DNA of 64,000 nucleotides. It comes from Sphingomonas koreensis. Lineage in GTDB: Bacteria > Pseudomonadota > Alphaproteobacteria > Sphingomonadales > Sphingomonadaceae. The stretch spans positions 62,001 to 126,000 of the forward strand of contig RCZF01000003.1 in NCBI GenBank assembly GCA_006438735.1, given 5' to 3'. Below the pieces are notes generated by a model. The model did no database searches and was not told the origin of the DNA. It saw nothing but the letters and a program-made list of their open reading frames with translations. Position 1 is the stretch's first letter; each line of letters begins with the position of its first letter. Position numbers and translations under genes: made by a program. Positions 48,974-57,943 of the stretch are shown here, piece after piece.

Positions 48974-49479
48974 CCGCCTACCGCGCCGCGACGCCCGCCG
49001 ACGGGCCTGCGCTCGCCGACATGGCGCAGCGTTGCTTTACCGAGACGTTCGGCAGCCTCTACCCGGCGTCGGACCTTGCCGCCTTTCTCGACAAGACTTT
49101 CGGCCCCGCCGGCCTGCCCGCGCAGCTCGACGATCCCGACTATCAGGTTCGTGTCGCTGTCGAGGAGGGAGCGATCATCGGTTTCGCCAAGATCGGCCCG
49201 GTCGCCTTCCCAGGCGAGTGGCCGGCGGACGCGATCGAGCTTCACCAGCTCTACGTGCTCGGCGACTGGCACGGCGCGGCTGTTGGCCCCGCTTTGCTCG
49301 ATTGGGTGATCGCCGCGGCGCGGGATGCGGCGCGCAGCGCGGTCTTGCTCAGCGTCTATGTCGACAATCACCGCGCCCGGCGCTTCTACCAGCGCTATGG
49401 CTTCGAAGAGATCGGCCGATACGAATTTCGCGTCGGCGAGACGATCGACGACGATCGCATCATGCGATTGACGCTGTGA
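48970..49479 (+). CDS. GNAT family N-acetyltransferase
   Basis: Acetyl-CoA-dependent acetyltransferase of 169 residues. IELHQLYVLGDWHGAAVGPALLDWVIAAAR carries the motif A region (the Gln/Arg-x-x-Gly-x-Gly loop is degenerate: H-G-A-A-V-G), and VYVDNHRARRFYQRYGFEEIGRYEF is motif B. Inserted between the MidA-type gene and pgeF by ATGA and GTGA overlaps. Acceptor unknown; it may modify a cell-wall or tRNA substrate. Confidence 0.88.
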   Translation: MTAYRAATPADGPALADMAQRCFTETFGSLYPASDLAAFLDKTFGPAGLPAQLDDPDYQVRVAVEEGAIIGFAKIGPVAFPGEWPADAIELHQLYVLGDWHGAAVGPALLDWVIAAARDAARSAVLLSVYVDNHRARRFYQRYGFEEIGRYEFRVGETIDDDRIMRLTL

Positions 49480-50237
49480 GCGTCGAGGTAATCCGCGCGG
49501 CGGCGCTCGCCGGCGTGAGGCACGGCTTCCTCGGCCGGCGCGGCGGCGTCTCGACCGGGGACTATGCCGGGCTGAACGTCGGCATCGGCTCCGACGACGA
49601 TGCCGACGCCGTCGTCGAAAATCGCGCGCGGGCGACCGAGGCGGTGCTGCCCGGGGCGGCGCTCGTCACGCTTTATCAAATCCATTCGGCCGACGCGCTG
49701 ACGGTGCAAGCGCCGCTGACCGGCCCGATGCGGCCGCGCGGTGATGCGCTGGTCACCGATCGCCCCGGGCTCGCCTTGGGCATTCTCACCGCCGATTGCG
49801 CGCCGGTGCTGTTGGCCGATCGCGACGCCGGCGTGGTCGGCGCCGCCCACGCCGGCTGGAAGGGGGCGTTCGCCGGCGTCACCGATTCGGCGCTACTGGC
49901 GATGGAAACGCTCGGCGCGCGCCGCGATCGCATCGTCGCGGCGATCGGTCCCTGTATCGCGCGGGCGAGCTATGAAGTGGACGCAGCCTTCGCGCTTCGC
50001 TTCGAGCAGGCCAATCCGGCCAACGAACGCTTCTTCACGCCCGGCCGCCCCGATCATTTCCTGTTCGATCTCGAAGCCTATGTCGCGCAGCGCCTTGCCG
50101 CCGCCGGCGTGCTGCACGTCGAAACGCTCGGGCTCGATACCTATGCCGATGAATCGCGCTTTTTCAGCTATCGGCGCGCGACGCATCGCGGCGCGCCAGG
50201 CTATGGTCGCCAGATCGCGCTGATCGGCATCGACTGA
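49476..50237 (+). CDS. pgeF: Purine nucleoside/peptidoglycan-editing factor PgeF (laccase-domain, YfiH-type)
   Basis: Multicopper-oxidase-unrelated YfiH-family enzyme of 253 residues; relatives remove wrong L-Ser from peptidoglycan precursors or have adenosine deaminase/phosphorylase activity. The zinc/active residues are the His of LYQIHSADAL, the Cys of ILTADCAPVLLAD and the His of VGAAHAGWKGAF. The start is GTG 49476, overlapping the GNAT stop; an upstream in-frame reading is antisense noise over the acetyltransferase gene. Last gene of the lgt operon. Confidence 0.92.
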   Translation: MSVEVIRAAALAGVRHGFLGRRGGVSTGDYAGLNVGIGSDDDADAVVENRARATEAVLPGAALVTLYQIHSADALTVQAPLTGPMRPRGDALVTDRPGLALGILTADCAPVLLADRDAGVVGAAHAGWKGAFAGVTDSALLAMETLGARRDRIVAAIGPCIARASYEVDAAFALRFEQANPANERFFTPGRPDHFLFDLEAYVAQRLAAAGVLHVETLGLDTYADESRFFSYRRATHRGAPGYGRQIALIGID

Positions 50238-50297
50238 CTCGACCCGAGTCGGCCGATCGACTGCTTTTATCGCATGCCCGCGGCGGACAACCGAGGA

Positions 50298-50789
50298 TTA
50301 CGGCGTATCGCGATTGCCGCCCGCCCCACCCGGCGGTGCGGTGCCCGGCGCACCGACGCTGCCGATATTGCCGAACAGATCCTGGAAGAAGCCGCGCTTG
50401 CGGCCGAGCGTCGGCGTGGTTTTCTTCGACGGATCGATCGAGACGACCTGATCGAGCCCGGTGCGATCGATCCGCGTCACGTTGCCCTGCGGATCGAAGC
50501 TGATTCGCAGCGCGATCTGATTGACCGCCTTGGGCTTGTTGTACGAAAAATTGCGGCTGTCGCGCGCCAGATAGAACCATTGGCCGCCACCGAACTGGCT
50601 GGTGAAGGTCGGCGTGCCGAGCGTATCTAGCACCGATTGGCGGTTATCGACCCCCGGCTGCACCGAATTGACCAGATCGACGTCGATCACATAGCCCTGG
50701 TGCGAGCGCAGCGGCGTGCAGCCCCCGATGCCGATTGCGGCGACGCCGGCCGCGAGACCGATCAGGGTAGGGGCGGACTTGAAACGCAT
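50298..50789 (-). CDS. bamE: Outer membrane protein assembly factor BamE
   Basis: Small lipoprotein subunit of the BAM complex that folds outer-membrane beta-barrels. 163 residues: signal with the lipobox IGGC at Cys24, then the SmpA/OmlA domain: HQGYVIDVDLVNSVQPGVDNRQSVLDTLGTP and FGGGQWFYLARDSRNFSY. A Gly/Pro-rich tail follows. GGGAGAGTCG precedes ATG 50789. It is divergent from the Cbp3-type chaperone gene. Longer readings in the same frame add a basic non-signal leader and are not preferred. Confidence 0.92.
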   Translation of the reverse strand: MRFKSAPTLIGLAAGVAAIGIGGCTPLRSHQGYVIDVDLVNSVQPGVDNRQSVLDTLGTPTFTSQFGGGQWFYLARDSRNFSYNKPKAVNQIALRISFDPQGNVTRIDRTGLDQVVSIDPSKKTTPTLGRKRGFFQDLFGNIGSVGAPGTAPPGGAGGNRDTP

Positions 50790-50936
50790 TCGACTCTCCC
50801 AGGCGCACGGCCGGCGGGGCGCACCTTGCATCGCCCCAACGGAGCGCACATTGCATCGCGCGCCGATCGCCTCAATATGCGCGACGCCCCGGGCAGACAA
50901 GGCCCGGACGGCAAAGGCAATGCGAGGACGCGTCGA

Positions 50937-51446
50937 GTGGGATTGTTCGCCAGGCTGTTCAAGGATCGGGATGCGGCCACGGTCGCGGCGCTGTACGAGG
51001 CGATCGTCGCCCGCGCCCGCGCGCCGCACTGGTATCTCGCCGGCGGCGTGCCCGACAGCGTCGATGGCCGGTTCGACATGGTCGCCGCGATCCTTTCACT
51101 GGTGCTGCTGCGGCTCGAAGGCGATCCGGACGGCCCCGCGCCGAGCGCACTGCTGGCGGAGCGGTTCGTCCGCGATATGGACGGACAATTGCGCGAGCTC
51201 GGCATCGGCGACATCGTCGTCGGCAAGCATATCGGCAAGATGATGGGGATGCTCGGCGGGCGGCTCGGCGCTTATCGCGACGGGCTGGCCGGCGGCGATC
51301 TCGATGGCGCGATCACCCGCAACATCTATCGCGGCGCCGCGCCCTCGGCCGCCGCGCTGGCCGAGGTCCGCGACGGGCTGATCACGTTCCGCGACGCGCT
51401 CGCCGCGACGCCGACGCCCGATCTGCTGGCCGGAAAGCTGCCGTGA
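50937..51446 (+). CDS. Ubiquinol-cytochrome c chaperone family protein (Cbp3-like)
   Basis: 169 residues with the family's text: LYEAIVARARAPHWYLAGGVPDSVDGRFDMVAAILSLVLLRLEG, then a helical region with ERFVRDMDGQLRELGIGDIVVGKHIGKMMGMLGGRLGAY. In mitochondria Cbp3 chaperones cytochrome b into complex III; the bacterial members are assumed to help cytochrome bc1 assembly. The start is GTG 50937, with GCGAGGA upstream. Its stop overlaps the YceD start. No bc1 genes are in the window. Confidence 0.88.
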   Translation: MGLFARLFKDRDAATVAALYEAIVARARAPHWYLAGGVPDSVDGRFDMVAAILSLVLLRLEGDPDGPAPSALLAERFVRDMDGQLRELGIGDIVVGKHIGKMMGMLGGRLGAYRDGLAGGDLDGAITRNIYRGAAPSAAALAEVRDGLITFRDALAATPTPDLLAGKLP

Positions 51447-51970
51447 CGCCGGAATTTTCCCGCCCCGAACGGCTCGATTCGATCGGCGAGCGCGATCGGC
51501 GCATCTCGATCGCCGCCACGCCCGAGGAATGCGCCGCGCTCGCCCGCCGCTTCGATCTGATCGCGATCGATTGCCTCGCCGCCGATCTCACTCTTCGCCG
51601 CGAAGCCCACGGGATCGTCGTGCGTGGCCCGGTCACCGCGTCGGTTGTCCAGACGTGCGCGATCACCGACGATCCGGTGCCGGCCACGATCGACGAGCCG
51701 ATGGCGCTGCGCTTCGTCGATGCGGCGGCGCCCGAGCAGGACGAGATCGAGCTCAGCGATCAGGACTGCGATACCATGCCGATCGACGGCGGCGCGATCG
51801 ATCTGGGCGAAGCGGCGGCGGAGACGATGGCGCTGGCGCTCGATCCCTTCCCGCGCGCGCCCAGCGCCGAGGCGGTGCTGCGCGACGCCGGCGTGATCAG
51901 CGAGGAAGAGGCGCGGCCGCTCGGCGCGCTCGCCGGGCTGAAGGCGGCGCTGGAGAAGCGTCAGTCCTGA
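51443..51970 (+). CDS. DUF177 (YceD) domain-containing protein
   Basis: 175 residues. YceD-like proteins are linked to 23S rRNA processing and L32 metabolism. RRISIAATPEECAALARRFDLIAIDCLAADL, VVRGPVTASVVQTCAITDDPVPATIDEPMALRF and DTMPIDGGAIDLGEAAAETMALALDPFPRAPSAE match the family, including the conserved Cys of QTCA. In most bacteria it precedes rpmF; here it follows the Cbp3-like gene by a GTGA overlap and no rpmF follows. It overlaps the convergent SixA gene by 10 bp. Confidence 0.88.
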   Translation: MTPEFSRPERLDSIGERDRRISIAATPEECAALARRFDLIAIDCLAADLTLRREAHGIVVRGPVTASVVQTCAITDDPVPATIDEPMALRFVDAAAPEQDEIELSDQDCDTMPIDGGAIDLGEAAAETMALALDPFPRAPSAEAVLRDAGVISEEEARPLGALAGLKAALEKRQS

Positions 51971-52491
51971 TCCGGGCCGAGCGCCGGATCGAGATCGCGC
52001 GGGCGGATGAAGCGCGTCAGCGTCGCGGCGCCTGGCAGCAGCGCCGACCATGTGCCGTCGAGCTGCAGCTCGGCGATCGTCGCGGTGGGAAATTTGATCG
52101 CGGCCTCGCGGCGCAGATCATTGTCGGCGACGAGCAACAGCACCAGTTCTTCGAGCCCGGGATTATGGCCGATCAGCATCACGCGATCTACCTCGGCGGG
52201 CAGCGCGTGGATCAGATCGAGCAGCATCGAGGTGGAGGCGAGATAGAGCCGGCGATCCCACTCGGGCTCGATCGTGCGGCCATAGCCCGATCCGATCTGT
52301 TCCACCGTCTCGATCACGCGCTGCGCCGGCGAGGCGACGACGTGATCGAACGCGAGGCCCAGCGCGCGCATATGCTGGCCGATCAATGCTGCGGCGCGCG
52401 CGCCCTTGGCGTTGAGCGGGCGATCGAAATCGCGCAGCACGGGATTGTCCCAGCCCGACTTGGCGTGCCTCAGCAGCGTCAAGGTCTTCAT
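51961..52491 (-). CDS. Histidine phosphatase family protein (SixA-like)
   Basis: 176 residues with the catalytic RHAK motif (LLRHAKSGWDNP near residues 7-18), the second His in IGHNPGLEEL, and the conserved SPAQRVIETVEQI segment. SixA-type proteins dephosphorylate phosphohistidine in signalling proteins such as HPt domains. It lies 15 bp after the DinG-like gene on the same strand, so it is likely co-expressed. Confidence 0.9.
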   Translation of the reverse strand: MKTLTLLRHAKSGWDNPVLRDFDRPLNAKGARAAALIGQHMRALGLAFDHVVASPAQRVIETVEQIGSGYGRTIEPEWDRRLYLASTSMLLDLIHALPAEVDRVMLIGHNPGLEELVLLLVADNDLRREAAIKFPTATIAELQLDGTWSALLPGAATLTRFIRPRDLDPALGPDQD

Positions 52492-52506
52492 CGTCGCACG
52501 GCTCCG

Positions 52507-55215
52507 TCAGGCGTCTACCTGCGCCTCTTGCCCCAAGGTTGTTACGGATGAAAGCCGATGTTGGACGCGCGCCACCGCTTCGTCGAGCGTCACCCGAGTG
52601 ATCGTCACGCCCGGCGGGAACGCGGTGAGCAACCGCGACGGCATCGCGGCGGACAGCAGCACGAACGCGCCGCGATCGTCCGCCCGCCGGATCAGCCGGC
52701 CGAACGCCTGCGCCAACCGCGCGCGGACGAGGCGGTCCTCATAGGCCGAGCCGCCCTCGGCCATGCGCCGCGCGGCGTGGAGCACGCTCGGCTTCGACCA
52801 GGGCACGCCCTCCATCACCACCAGCCTGAGCGAATGGCCGGGCACATCGACGCCGTCGCGCAGCGCATCGGTGCCGAGCAGCGAGGCGTGGCTGTCGTCG
52901 CGGAAGATATCGACCAGCGTGCCGGTGTCGATCGGATCGACATGCTGCGCGTGGAGCGGCAGCCCCTCGCGCGCCAGCCGATCGGCGATGCCGCTGTGGA
53001 CGCTGCGCAGCCGGCGGATCGCGGTGAACAGGCCCAATGTGCCGCCGCCCGCCGCGACGATCAGCCGGCCATAGGCATTGGCGAGGCTGGCGGTATCGCC
53101 GCGCTTGACGTCGGTGACAATCAGCACTTCGGCATGCGCCGCATAATCGAACGGGCTCGGCGCTTCGAAATGCGCCGGCGGATGAGCGAGATGCGGCGCG
53201 CCCGATCGCGCGTCGGCCACCGACCAGTCGCCGCCGGCGCGCAGCGTCGCCGAAGTGACGAGCGCGCCGTGCGCCGATTTGAGCACGGTTTCGGCGAACG
53301 GCCGGGTCGGATCGAGCCAGTGGCGGTGCAGCCCGATATCCCATTCGCGGCCCTCGATGCGATCAACCGCCAGCCAATCGACGAAATCGGGATCGGCCGG
53401 CCCGCCGATCCGCGCCAGCAGCGCCAGCCACGCGCCGACCGTCTCCGCGCGCCAGCCGAGCGACGCGACCGCGCCCTCGATCCGCGCCCGCGCCGGCCCG
53501 TCCATCCAGTCGGGCGCTTCGGCGAGCACCGCTTCGAGGCGGCGGCCGAGCGTGACCAGCGGCCGATAGAGCGCATCGAGCGCGCGGCCGGCGCCGGCGG
53601 CGGCGTCGATCAACTCGGGGGTCGGCGCGGCGAGCTCGGTCTCCATGCCGTAGCCGCTGTCGCCCTTGCTGTCGTCGCGCGCATAGACGAGGCCGCGCAC
53701 CGCCGCGAGCAACGCTTCGATCGGGCCGTAGGGATCACCCTCCGCCAGCCGCTGCAGCCAGCCATCCGACGGCAGCGCCCGCGCCGCCTCGCCCGCCGCC
53801 TGGATTGCCAGCCCGCCCTGTTCGTCATAGCTGGCGACATCGGATAGCCGCGCGGCGAGCCCGCGCCGCCGCCCGCGCGCCTTGGCCTCGGGGCCGACCA
53901 CCCAGCGGCGGATCTCGATCGATTCCTGGCCGGTCAGTGCAGTCGAGAACATCGCGTCGGCGGCGTCGAACAAGTGATGGCCCTCGTCGAACACGTAGCG
54001 CGTCGGGCGGGTCGCAGCTTCGCGGCCGCGCGCGGCGTTGACCATCACCAGCGCGTGGTTGGCGATGACGATATCGGCCTCGGCACTGGCGCGGGCGGCG
54101 CGCTCGATGAAGCATTTGCGGTAATGCGGGCAGCCGGCATAGACGCATTCGCCGCGCCGATCGGTCAGCGCGGTGGCGCCGGCGCGGCGAAACAGCGTGG
54201 TCAGCCAGCCCGGCAGATCGCCGCCGACCATGTCACCGTCCGCGCTATACGCCGCCCAGCGCGCGACGAGCTGCGCCAAGATCGCCGCACGCCCGGCGAA
54301 CCCGCCCTGCAGCGCGTCTTCCAGATTGAGCAGGCACAGATAATTCTCGCGCCCCTTGCGCGTGACCACCTTGGCGCGGCGCACCGTCTCGTCGGGATAG
54401 ACGCGCGCGCTTTCGTGGCCGAGCTGGCGTTGCAGCGCCTTGGTATAGGTCGATACCCACACCGCGCCGCCGGCCTGTTCGGCCCATAACGAAGCAGGCG
54501 CGAGATAGCCGAGCGTCTTGCCGATTCCCGTCCCGGCCTCGGCGAGCACGAGATTGGGCGAATCGCGCATCATCCGCGGCGCGAACGCCTGCGTCGCCGC
54601 CTCGGCAAAGGCGCGCTGGCCGACGCGCTGCTCGGCGGCGCTGCCGGTCAGCGTCGCCAGCCGCGCCTGTGTTTCGGCGGGATCGAGCGTCACCGTGCGC
54701 GGCGCCGGACGCGGCGCGGTTTCGGACCATTCGGGCAGCTTGGAGAACAGCCAGCGTTCGTTCTGCTCGGGCTTCTTCAGCCGATCGGCGAGCATCGGCG
54801 CCCACGGCCAGCGCAGCCGGAACAGTGATTGCGCCGCGGTCCACGCACCCTCGCGCTCGGGCCAGTCGCGCTCGGTCATCGCCAGCAGCGCCGCCGCAGC
54901 ATCGCGCAGAAACGGCGCGACCTCGGCGTCGCTGGCGGGGGGATCGATCCCGGCGGCGCGCGCGAGCCCCTTGGGCGTCGGCACCATGAAGCGCGCCGGA
55001 TGAAGGAAGGCGAACAGCTCGAGCAGATCGAGCCCCGACAGATCGGCATAGCCGAGCCGCTGCCCGACCAGCGGCGCGTTGAGCACGATCATTGGCGTGT
55101 CCGCCGCCATGCGGACCGCCTGCCCGCGCCCGATCTGCCGCGTCTCCTCGGCCGTCGCGATCCAGATGCCGGCGTGGCTCGCGTAAAGCGCGGGATAAGG
55201 CAACGCGGGGGTCAT
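52507..55215 (-). CDS. ATP-dependent DNA helicase, DinG/Rad3 (XPD) type
   Basis: Superfamily 2 helicase of about 902 residues. The N-terminal 180 residues are a family-specific extension. Walker A AGTGIGKTLGYLAP starts near 226; the four Fe-S cysteines lie at about 352-365 in ECVYAGCPHYRKCFIERA; Walker B is the DEGH box VFDEGHHLFDA near 410; motif VI-type text EGVPWSKPSVL and the late QAFGRLIRRADDRG carry the Arg finger. XPD-like enzymes unwind 5'-3' and act in repair or replication. The start could also be ATG 55227. Upstream extra codons belong to the cupin gene. Confidence 0.93.
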   Translation of the reverse strand: MTPALPYPALYASHAGIWIATAEETRQIGRGQAVRMAADTPMIVLNAPLVGQRLGYADLSGLDLLELFAFLHPARFMVPTPKGLARAAGIDPPASDAEVAPFLRDAAAALLAMTERDWPEREGAWTAAQSLFRLRWPWAPMLADRLKKPEQNERWLFSKLPEWSETAPRPAPRTVTLDPAETQARLATLTGSAAEQRVGQRAFAEAATQAFAPRMMRDSPNLVLAEAGTGIGKTLGYLAPASLWAEQAGGAVWVSTYTKALQRQLGHESARVYPDETVRRAKVVTRKGRENYLCLLNLEDALQGGFAGRAAILAQLVARWAAYSADGDMVGGDLPGWLTTLFRRAGATALTDRRGECVYAGCPHYRKCFIERAARASAEADIVIANHALVMVNAARGREAATRPTRYVFDEGHHLFDAADAMFSTALTGQESIEIRRWVVGPEAKARGRRRGLAARLSDVASYDEQGGLAIQAAGEAARALPSDGWLQRLAEGDPYGPIEALLAAVRGLVYARDDSKGDSGYGMETELAAPTPELIDAAAGAGRALDALYRPLVTLGRRLEAVLAEAPDWMDGPARARIEGAVASLGWRAETVGAWLALLARIGGPADPDFVDWLAVDRIEGREWDIGLHRHWLDPTRPFAETVLKSAHGALVTSATLRAGGDWSVADARSGAPHLAHPPAHFEAPSPFDYAAHAEVLIVTDVKRGDTASLANAYGRLIVAAGGGTLGLFTAIRRLRSVHSGIADRLAREGLPLHAQHVDPIDTGTLVDIFRDDSHASLLGTDALRDGVDVPGHSLRLVVMEGVPWSKPSVLHAARRMAEGGSAYEDRLVRARLAQAFGRLIRRADDRGAFVLLSAAMPSRLLTAFPPGVTITRVTLDEAVARVQHRLSSVTTLGQEAQVDA

Positions 55216-55265
55216 TATCGGCACCATAAGCCGAGCGGAACGAAAGGGAAACGCGAAACCGTGGC

Positions 55266-56291
55266 TCAGCTCGATAGCGCGCGGGCGATGCGGGCGCGAG
55301 TGCGCGCGGTGACGGCATCGTCGGGCGCCCCCAGCAGCCCGCGCGCCGCCGGCGGCAGATGCGCGACAGCATCGCCGTCTTCGGCGAATGCGTAGTGATC
55401 GAACAGCGTCTTCCAGGCGTCCCGTTCGCGATCGGGCAGCGCCTGCATCGCCATCACGGCATGGAGCAGCGCCAGCATCGGCGTGGTGGTGAAGCCCGGG
55501 CCATCGCGCCACCAGAAATTGACCATCGCGCCGATCGGATCGAGGCCGCGCACCGCATGCCACCACAGGCTGGGAATATACAGCGCGTCGCCGGGGCCGA
55601 GCTCGGCGGTTTCGGCGGCAGCAAGCGCCTCGGCGAACTTCGGGAACCGCGTCAGATCGGGATCGTCGACATCGACCAAGCTCGACGGCTGCCCGGCGAG
55701 CGTAAAATCGAGCGGCCCGACATAGAGATTGGCGATCTGATCGGTCGAAAACAGCGTGAATCGCCGCCGTCCGGCGACGACGCAGGCGAGATTTTGTGGC
55801 AAATCCCAATGCGCCGCCGTCTTCGTACGGTTGCCGAGCCATAGCGAAACGAGCATCTCGCGCCCGGCATCGAGCAGCGGCATCGGATTGGCATCGAGGA
55901 AATCAGGGATGTGCCGCTTAAGCGGCAAGGCGCCGGCGTAAAGCCCGTAAGGCTCGCTATCCTCACGTTGACGGAGCAGCAGATCGAGCAGCTGCGCGAT
56001 CGTCGCCAGCTTGCGATCGTGATTATAGCCGTCGATCGTCGCGTTGAAATCGAATCGCCCGACGATCTCGGGCGCGCCAACCCACAATTCGCCGGCTTGA
56101 TCGGTCGCGCGCGCGCTCAGCCAATCCGCGAGCGCCGCGTCCGACTGCCGCGCCGCCGCGACGACCGGCCAGTCGGTGATCAGCCCGCGCAGCACCGCGG
56201 GTCGCCCGGCGCCGACGATCTCCGCCTCGAAACGGGCGCGATCCACGCCGTGAAATTCCGGCAGCGGTGTCGGTTTTGGCAGAGCAGTCAC
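55266..56291 (-). CDS. Cupin-like (JmjC-type) domain protein
   Basis: 341 residues of the cupin-like 8 group, Fe(II)/2-oxoglutarate dioxygenase relatives common in Caulobacter and sphingomonads near TonB receptors. The facial-triad residues are H161 and D163 (AAHWDLPQNLACVVAGRRRF) and H245 in IPSLWWHAVRG. The N-terminal PAVLRGLITDWPV and LWLGNRTKTAAHWD are typical. It may hydroxylate a protein or small molecule. It precedes the DinG-like gene on the same strand with a gap of 40-50 bp. Confidence 0.88.
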   Translation of the reverse strand: MTALPKPTPLPEFHGVDRARFEAEIVGAGRPAVLRGLITDWPVVAAARQSDAALADWLSARATDQAGELWVGAPEIVGRFDFNATIDGYNHDRKLATIAQLLDLLLRQREDSEPYGLYAGALPLKRHIPDFLDANPMPLLDAGREMLVSLWLGNRTKTAAHWDLPQNLACVVAGRRRFTLFSTDQIANLYVGPLDFTLAGQPSSLVDVDDPDLTRFPKFAEALAAAETAELGPGDALYIPSLWWHAVRGLDPIGAMVNFWWRDGPGFTTTPMLALLHAVMAMQALPDRERDAWKTLFDHYAFAEDGDAVAHLPPAARGLLGAPDDAVTARTRARIARALSS

Positions 56292-56371
56292 GCCGCCAGC
56301 CTTAGCAGCGCACCGCGGCGCGATCCAACCGGCGGTTTTCTTTCGCGGCGGAGACGGTAAGGCGCTTAGCC

Positions 56372-57943
56372 ATGACCGACGATCTCCGCGCCGCCGCCCT
56401 CGAATCCAAAGCCTGGCCGTATGAAGAGGCGCGCAAGCTGCTCAAGCGCTACCCCGAGGGCAAACCGGGCAACGCGCCGATCCTGTTCGAGACCGGCTAT
56501 GGCCCCTCGGGGCTGCCGCATATCGGCACGTTCAACGAGGTGCTGCGCACGACGATGGTGCGCAACGCCTTCCATACGCTCAGCGACCAGCCGACGCGGC
56601 TGATCGCCTTTTCGGACGACATGGATGGCTTGCGCAAAGTCCCCGACAATGTGCCCAACAAGGAGATGTTGTCGGCGCATCTCGGCAAACCGCTGACGCG
56701 CATTCCCGATCCGTTCGGCACGCATGACAGCTTCGCCGCGCATAATAATCAGGTGCTGCGCGATTTCCTCGATCGCTACGGCTTCGACTACGAATTCGTC
56801 TCCTCGACGGACTATTATGAAGGCGGCAAATTCGACGACGCGCTGAAGAGCGTGCTGCGGCATTACCAGGGCATCATGGACGTGATGCTGCCGACGCTGC
56901 GCGCCGAGCGGCGGGCGACCTATTCGCCGGTGCTGCCGGTCAGCCCCAAGAGCGGGATCGTCTTGCAGGTGCCGATCGAGGTAATCGACGCCGAGGCCGG
57001 GATCGTCGCGTTCGACGATGCGGGTGAGCGAATCGAGCAATCGGTGCTTGGCGGGCAGGCCAAGCTGCAATGGAAGGTCGATTGGGCGATGCGCTGGGTC
57101 GCACTCGGCGTCGATTACGAAATGGCGGGCAAGGACCTGATCGATTCGGTGATCCAGTCGGGCAAGATCGCGCGCGTGCTCGGCGGGCGCCCGCCCGAGG
57201 GGTTCAATTACGAGATGTTCCTCGACGAAAAGGGCGAAAAAATCTCCAAGTCGAAGGGCAACGGCCTGTCGATCGACGACTGGCTGACCTACGGCCCCGA
57301 CGAGAGCCTCGCCTTCTACATCTACCGCGAGCCCAAAAAGGCCAAGGCGCTGCACCTCGGGCTGATCCCGCGGGCAGTGGACGATTACTGGCAGTTCCGC
57401 GGCAATTACGCCGACCAGCCGGCCAAGGAAAAGCTCGGCAACCCGGTCCACCACATCCACGATGGCAAGCTGCCCGCAGGCGAATTGCCGGTGACCTTCG
57501 GGCTGCTGCTCAACCTCGTCAGCGTGATGGGCGGCGAGGCGACCAAGGAGCAGGTGTGGGGCTATCTCTCCAATTACGTGCCCGATGCCTCGGCGGAGCA
57601 TTATCCCGAGCTCGACCGGCTGATCGATTACGCGTTGGCTTATGCCCGCGATTTCGTCGCGCCGACGCTGCACCGCCGCGCGCCCGAGGGCGTCGAGGTG
57701 GCGGCGCTCCAGAAGCTCGATGCCGATCTCGCCGCGCTGCCCGCGGACGCGAGCGCCGAGGACATTCAGAACATCGTCTATGAAGTCGGCAAAGCCGGCG
57801 GCTTCGATTCGCTGCGCGACTGGTTCAAGGCGCTGTACGAGACGCTGCTCGGCTCCTCGCAAGGGCCGCGAATGGGCAGTTTCATCGCGCTATATGGGGT
57901 GGAAAACAGCCGCAAGCTGATCGCCGAGGCGTTGGCGAAATAG
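56372..57943 (+). CDS. lysK: Lysine-tRNA ligase, class I
   Basis: Charges tRNA-Lys; this is the class I form (archaeal type), which replaces class II LysS in many alphaproteobacteria. The 523 residues have [12 protein letters not shown] (HIGH motif, 45-56), KISKSKGNG near 289-297 (KMSKS) and a helical anticodon domain at the C-terminus. Conserved [20 protein letters not shown] near 75-94 is a class I LysRS mark. It converges with the DUF389 gene, with adjacent stops. Confidence 0.97.
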   Translation: MTDDLRAAALESKAWPYEEARKLLKRYPEGKPGNAPILFETGYGPSGLPHIGTFNEVLRTTMVRNAFHTLSDQPTRLIAFSDDMDGLRKVPDNVPNKEMLSAHLGKPLTRIPDPFGTHDSFAAHNNQVLRDFLDRYGFDYEFVSSTDYYEGGKFDDALKSVLRHYQGIMDVMLPTLRAERRATYSPVLPVSPKSGIVLQVPIEVIDAEAGIVAFDDAGERIEQSVLGGQAKLQWKVDWAMRWVALGVDYEMAGKDLIDSVIQSGKIARVLGGRPPEGFNYEMFLDEKGEKISKSKGNGLSIDDWLTYGPDESLAFYIYREPKKAKALHLGLIPRAVDDYWQFRGNYADQPAKEKLGNPVHHIHDGKLPAGELPVTFGLLLNLVSVMGGEATKEQVWGYLSNYVPDASAEHYPELDRLIDYALAYARDFVAPTLHRRAPEGVEVAALQKLDADLAALPADASAEDIQNIVYEVGKAGGFDSLRDWFKALYETLLGSSQGPRMGSFIALYGVENSRKLIAEALAK

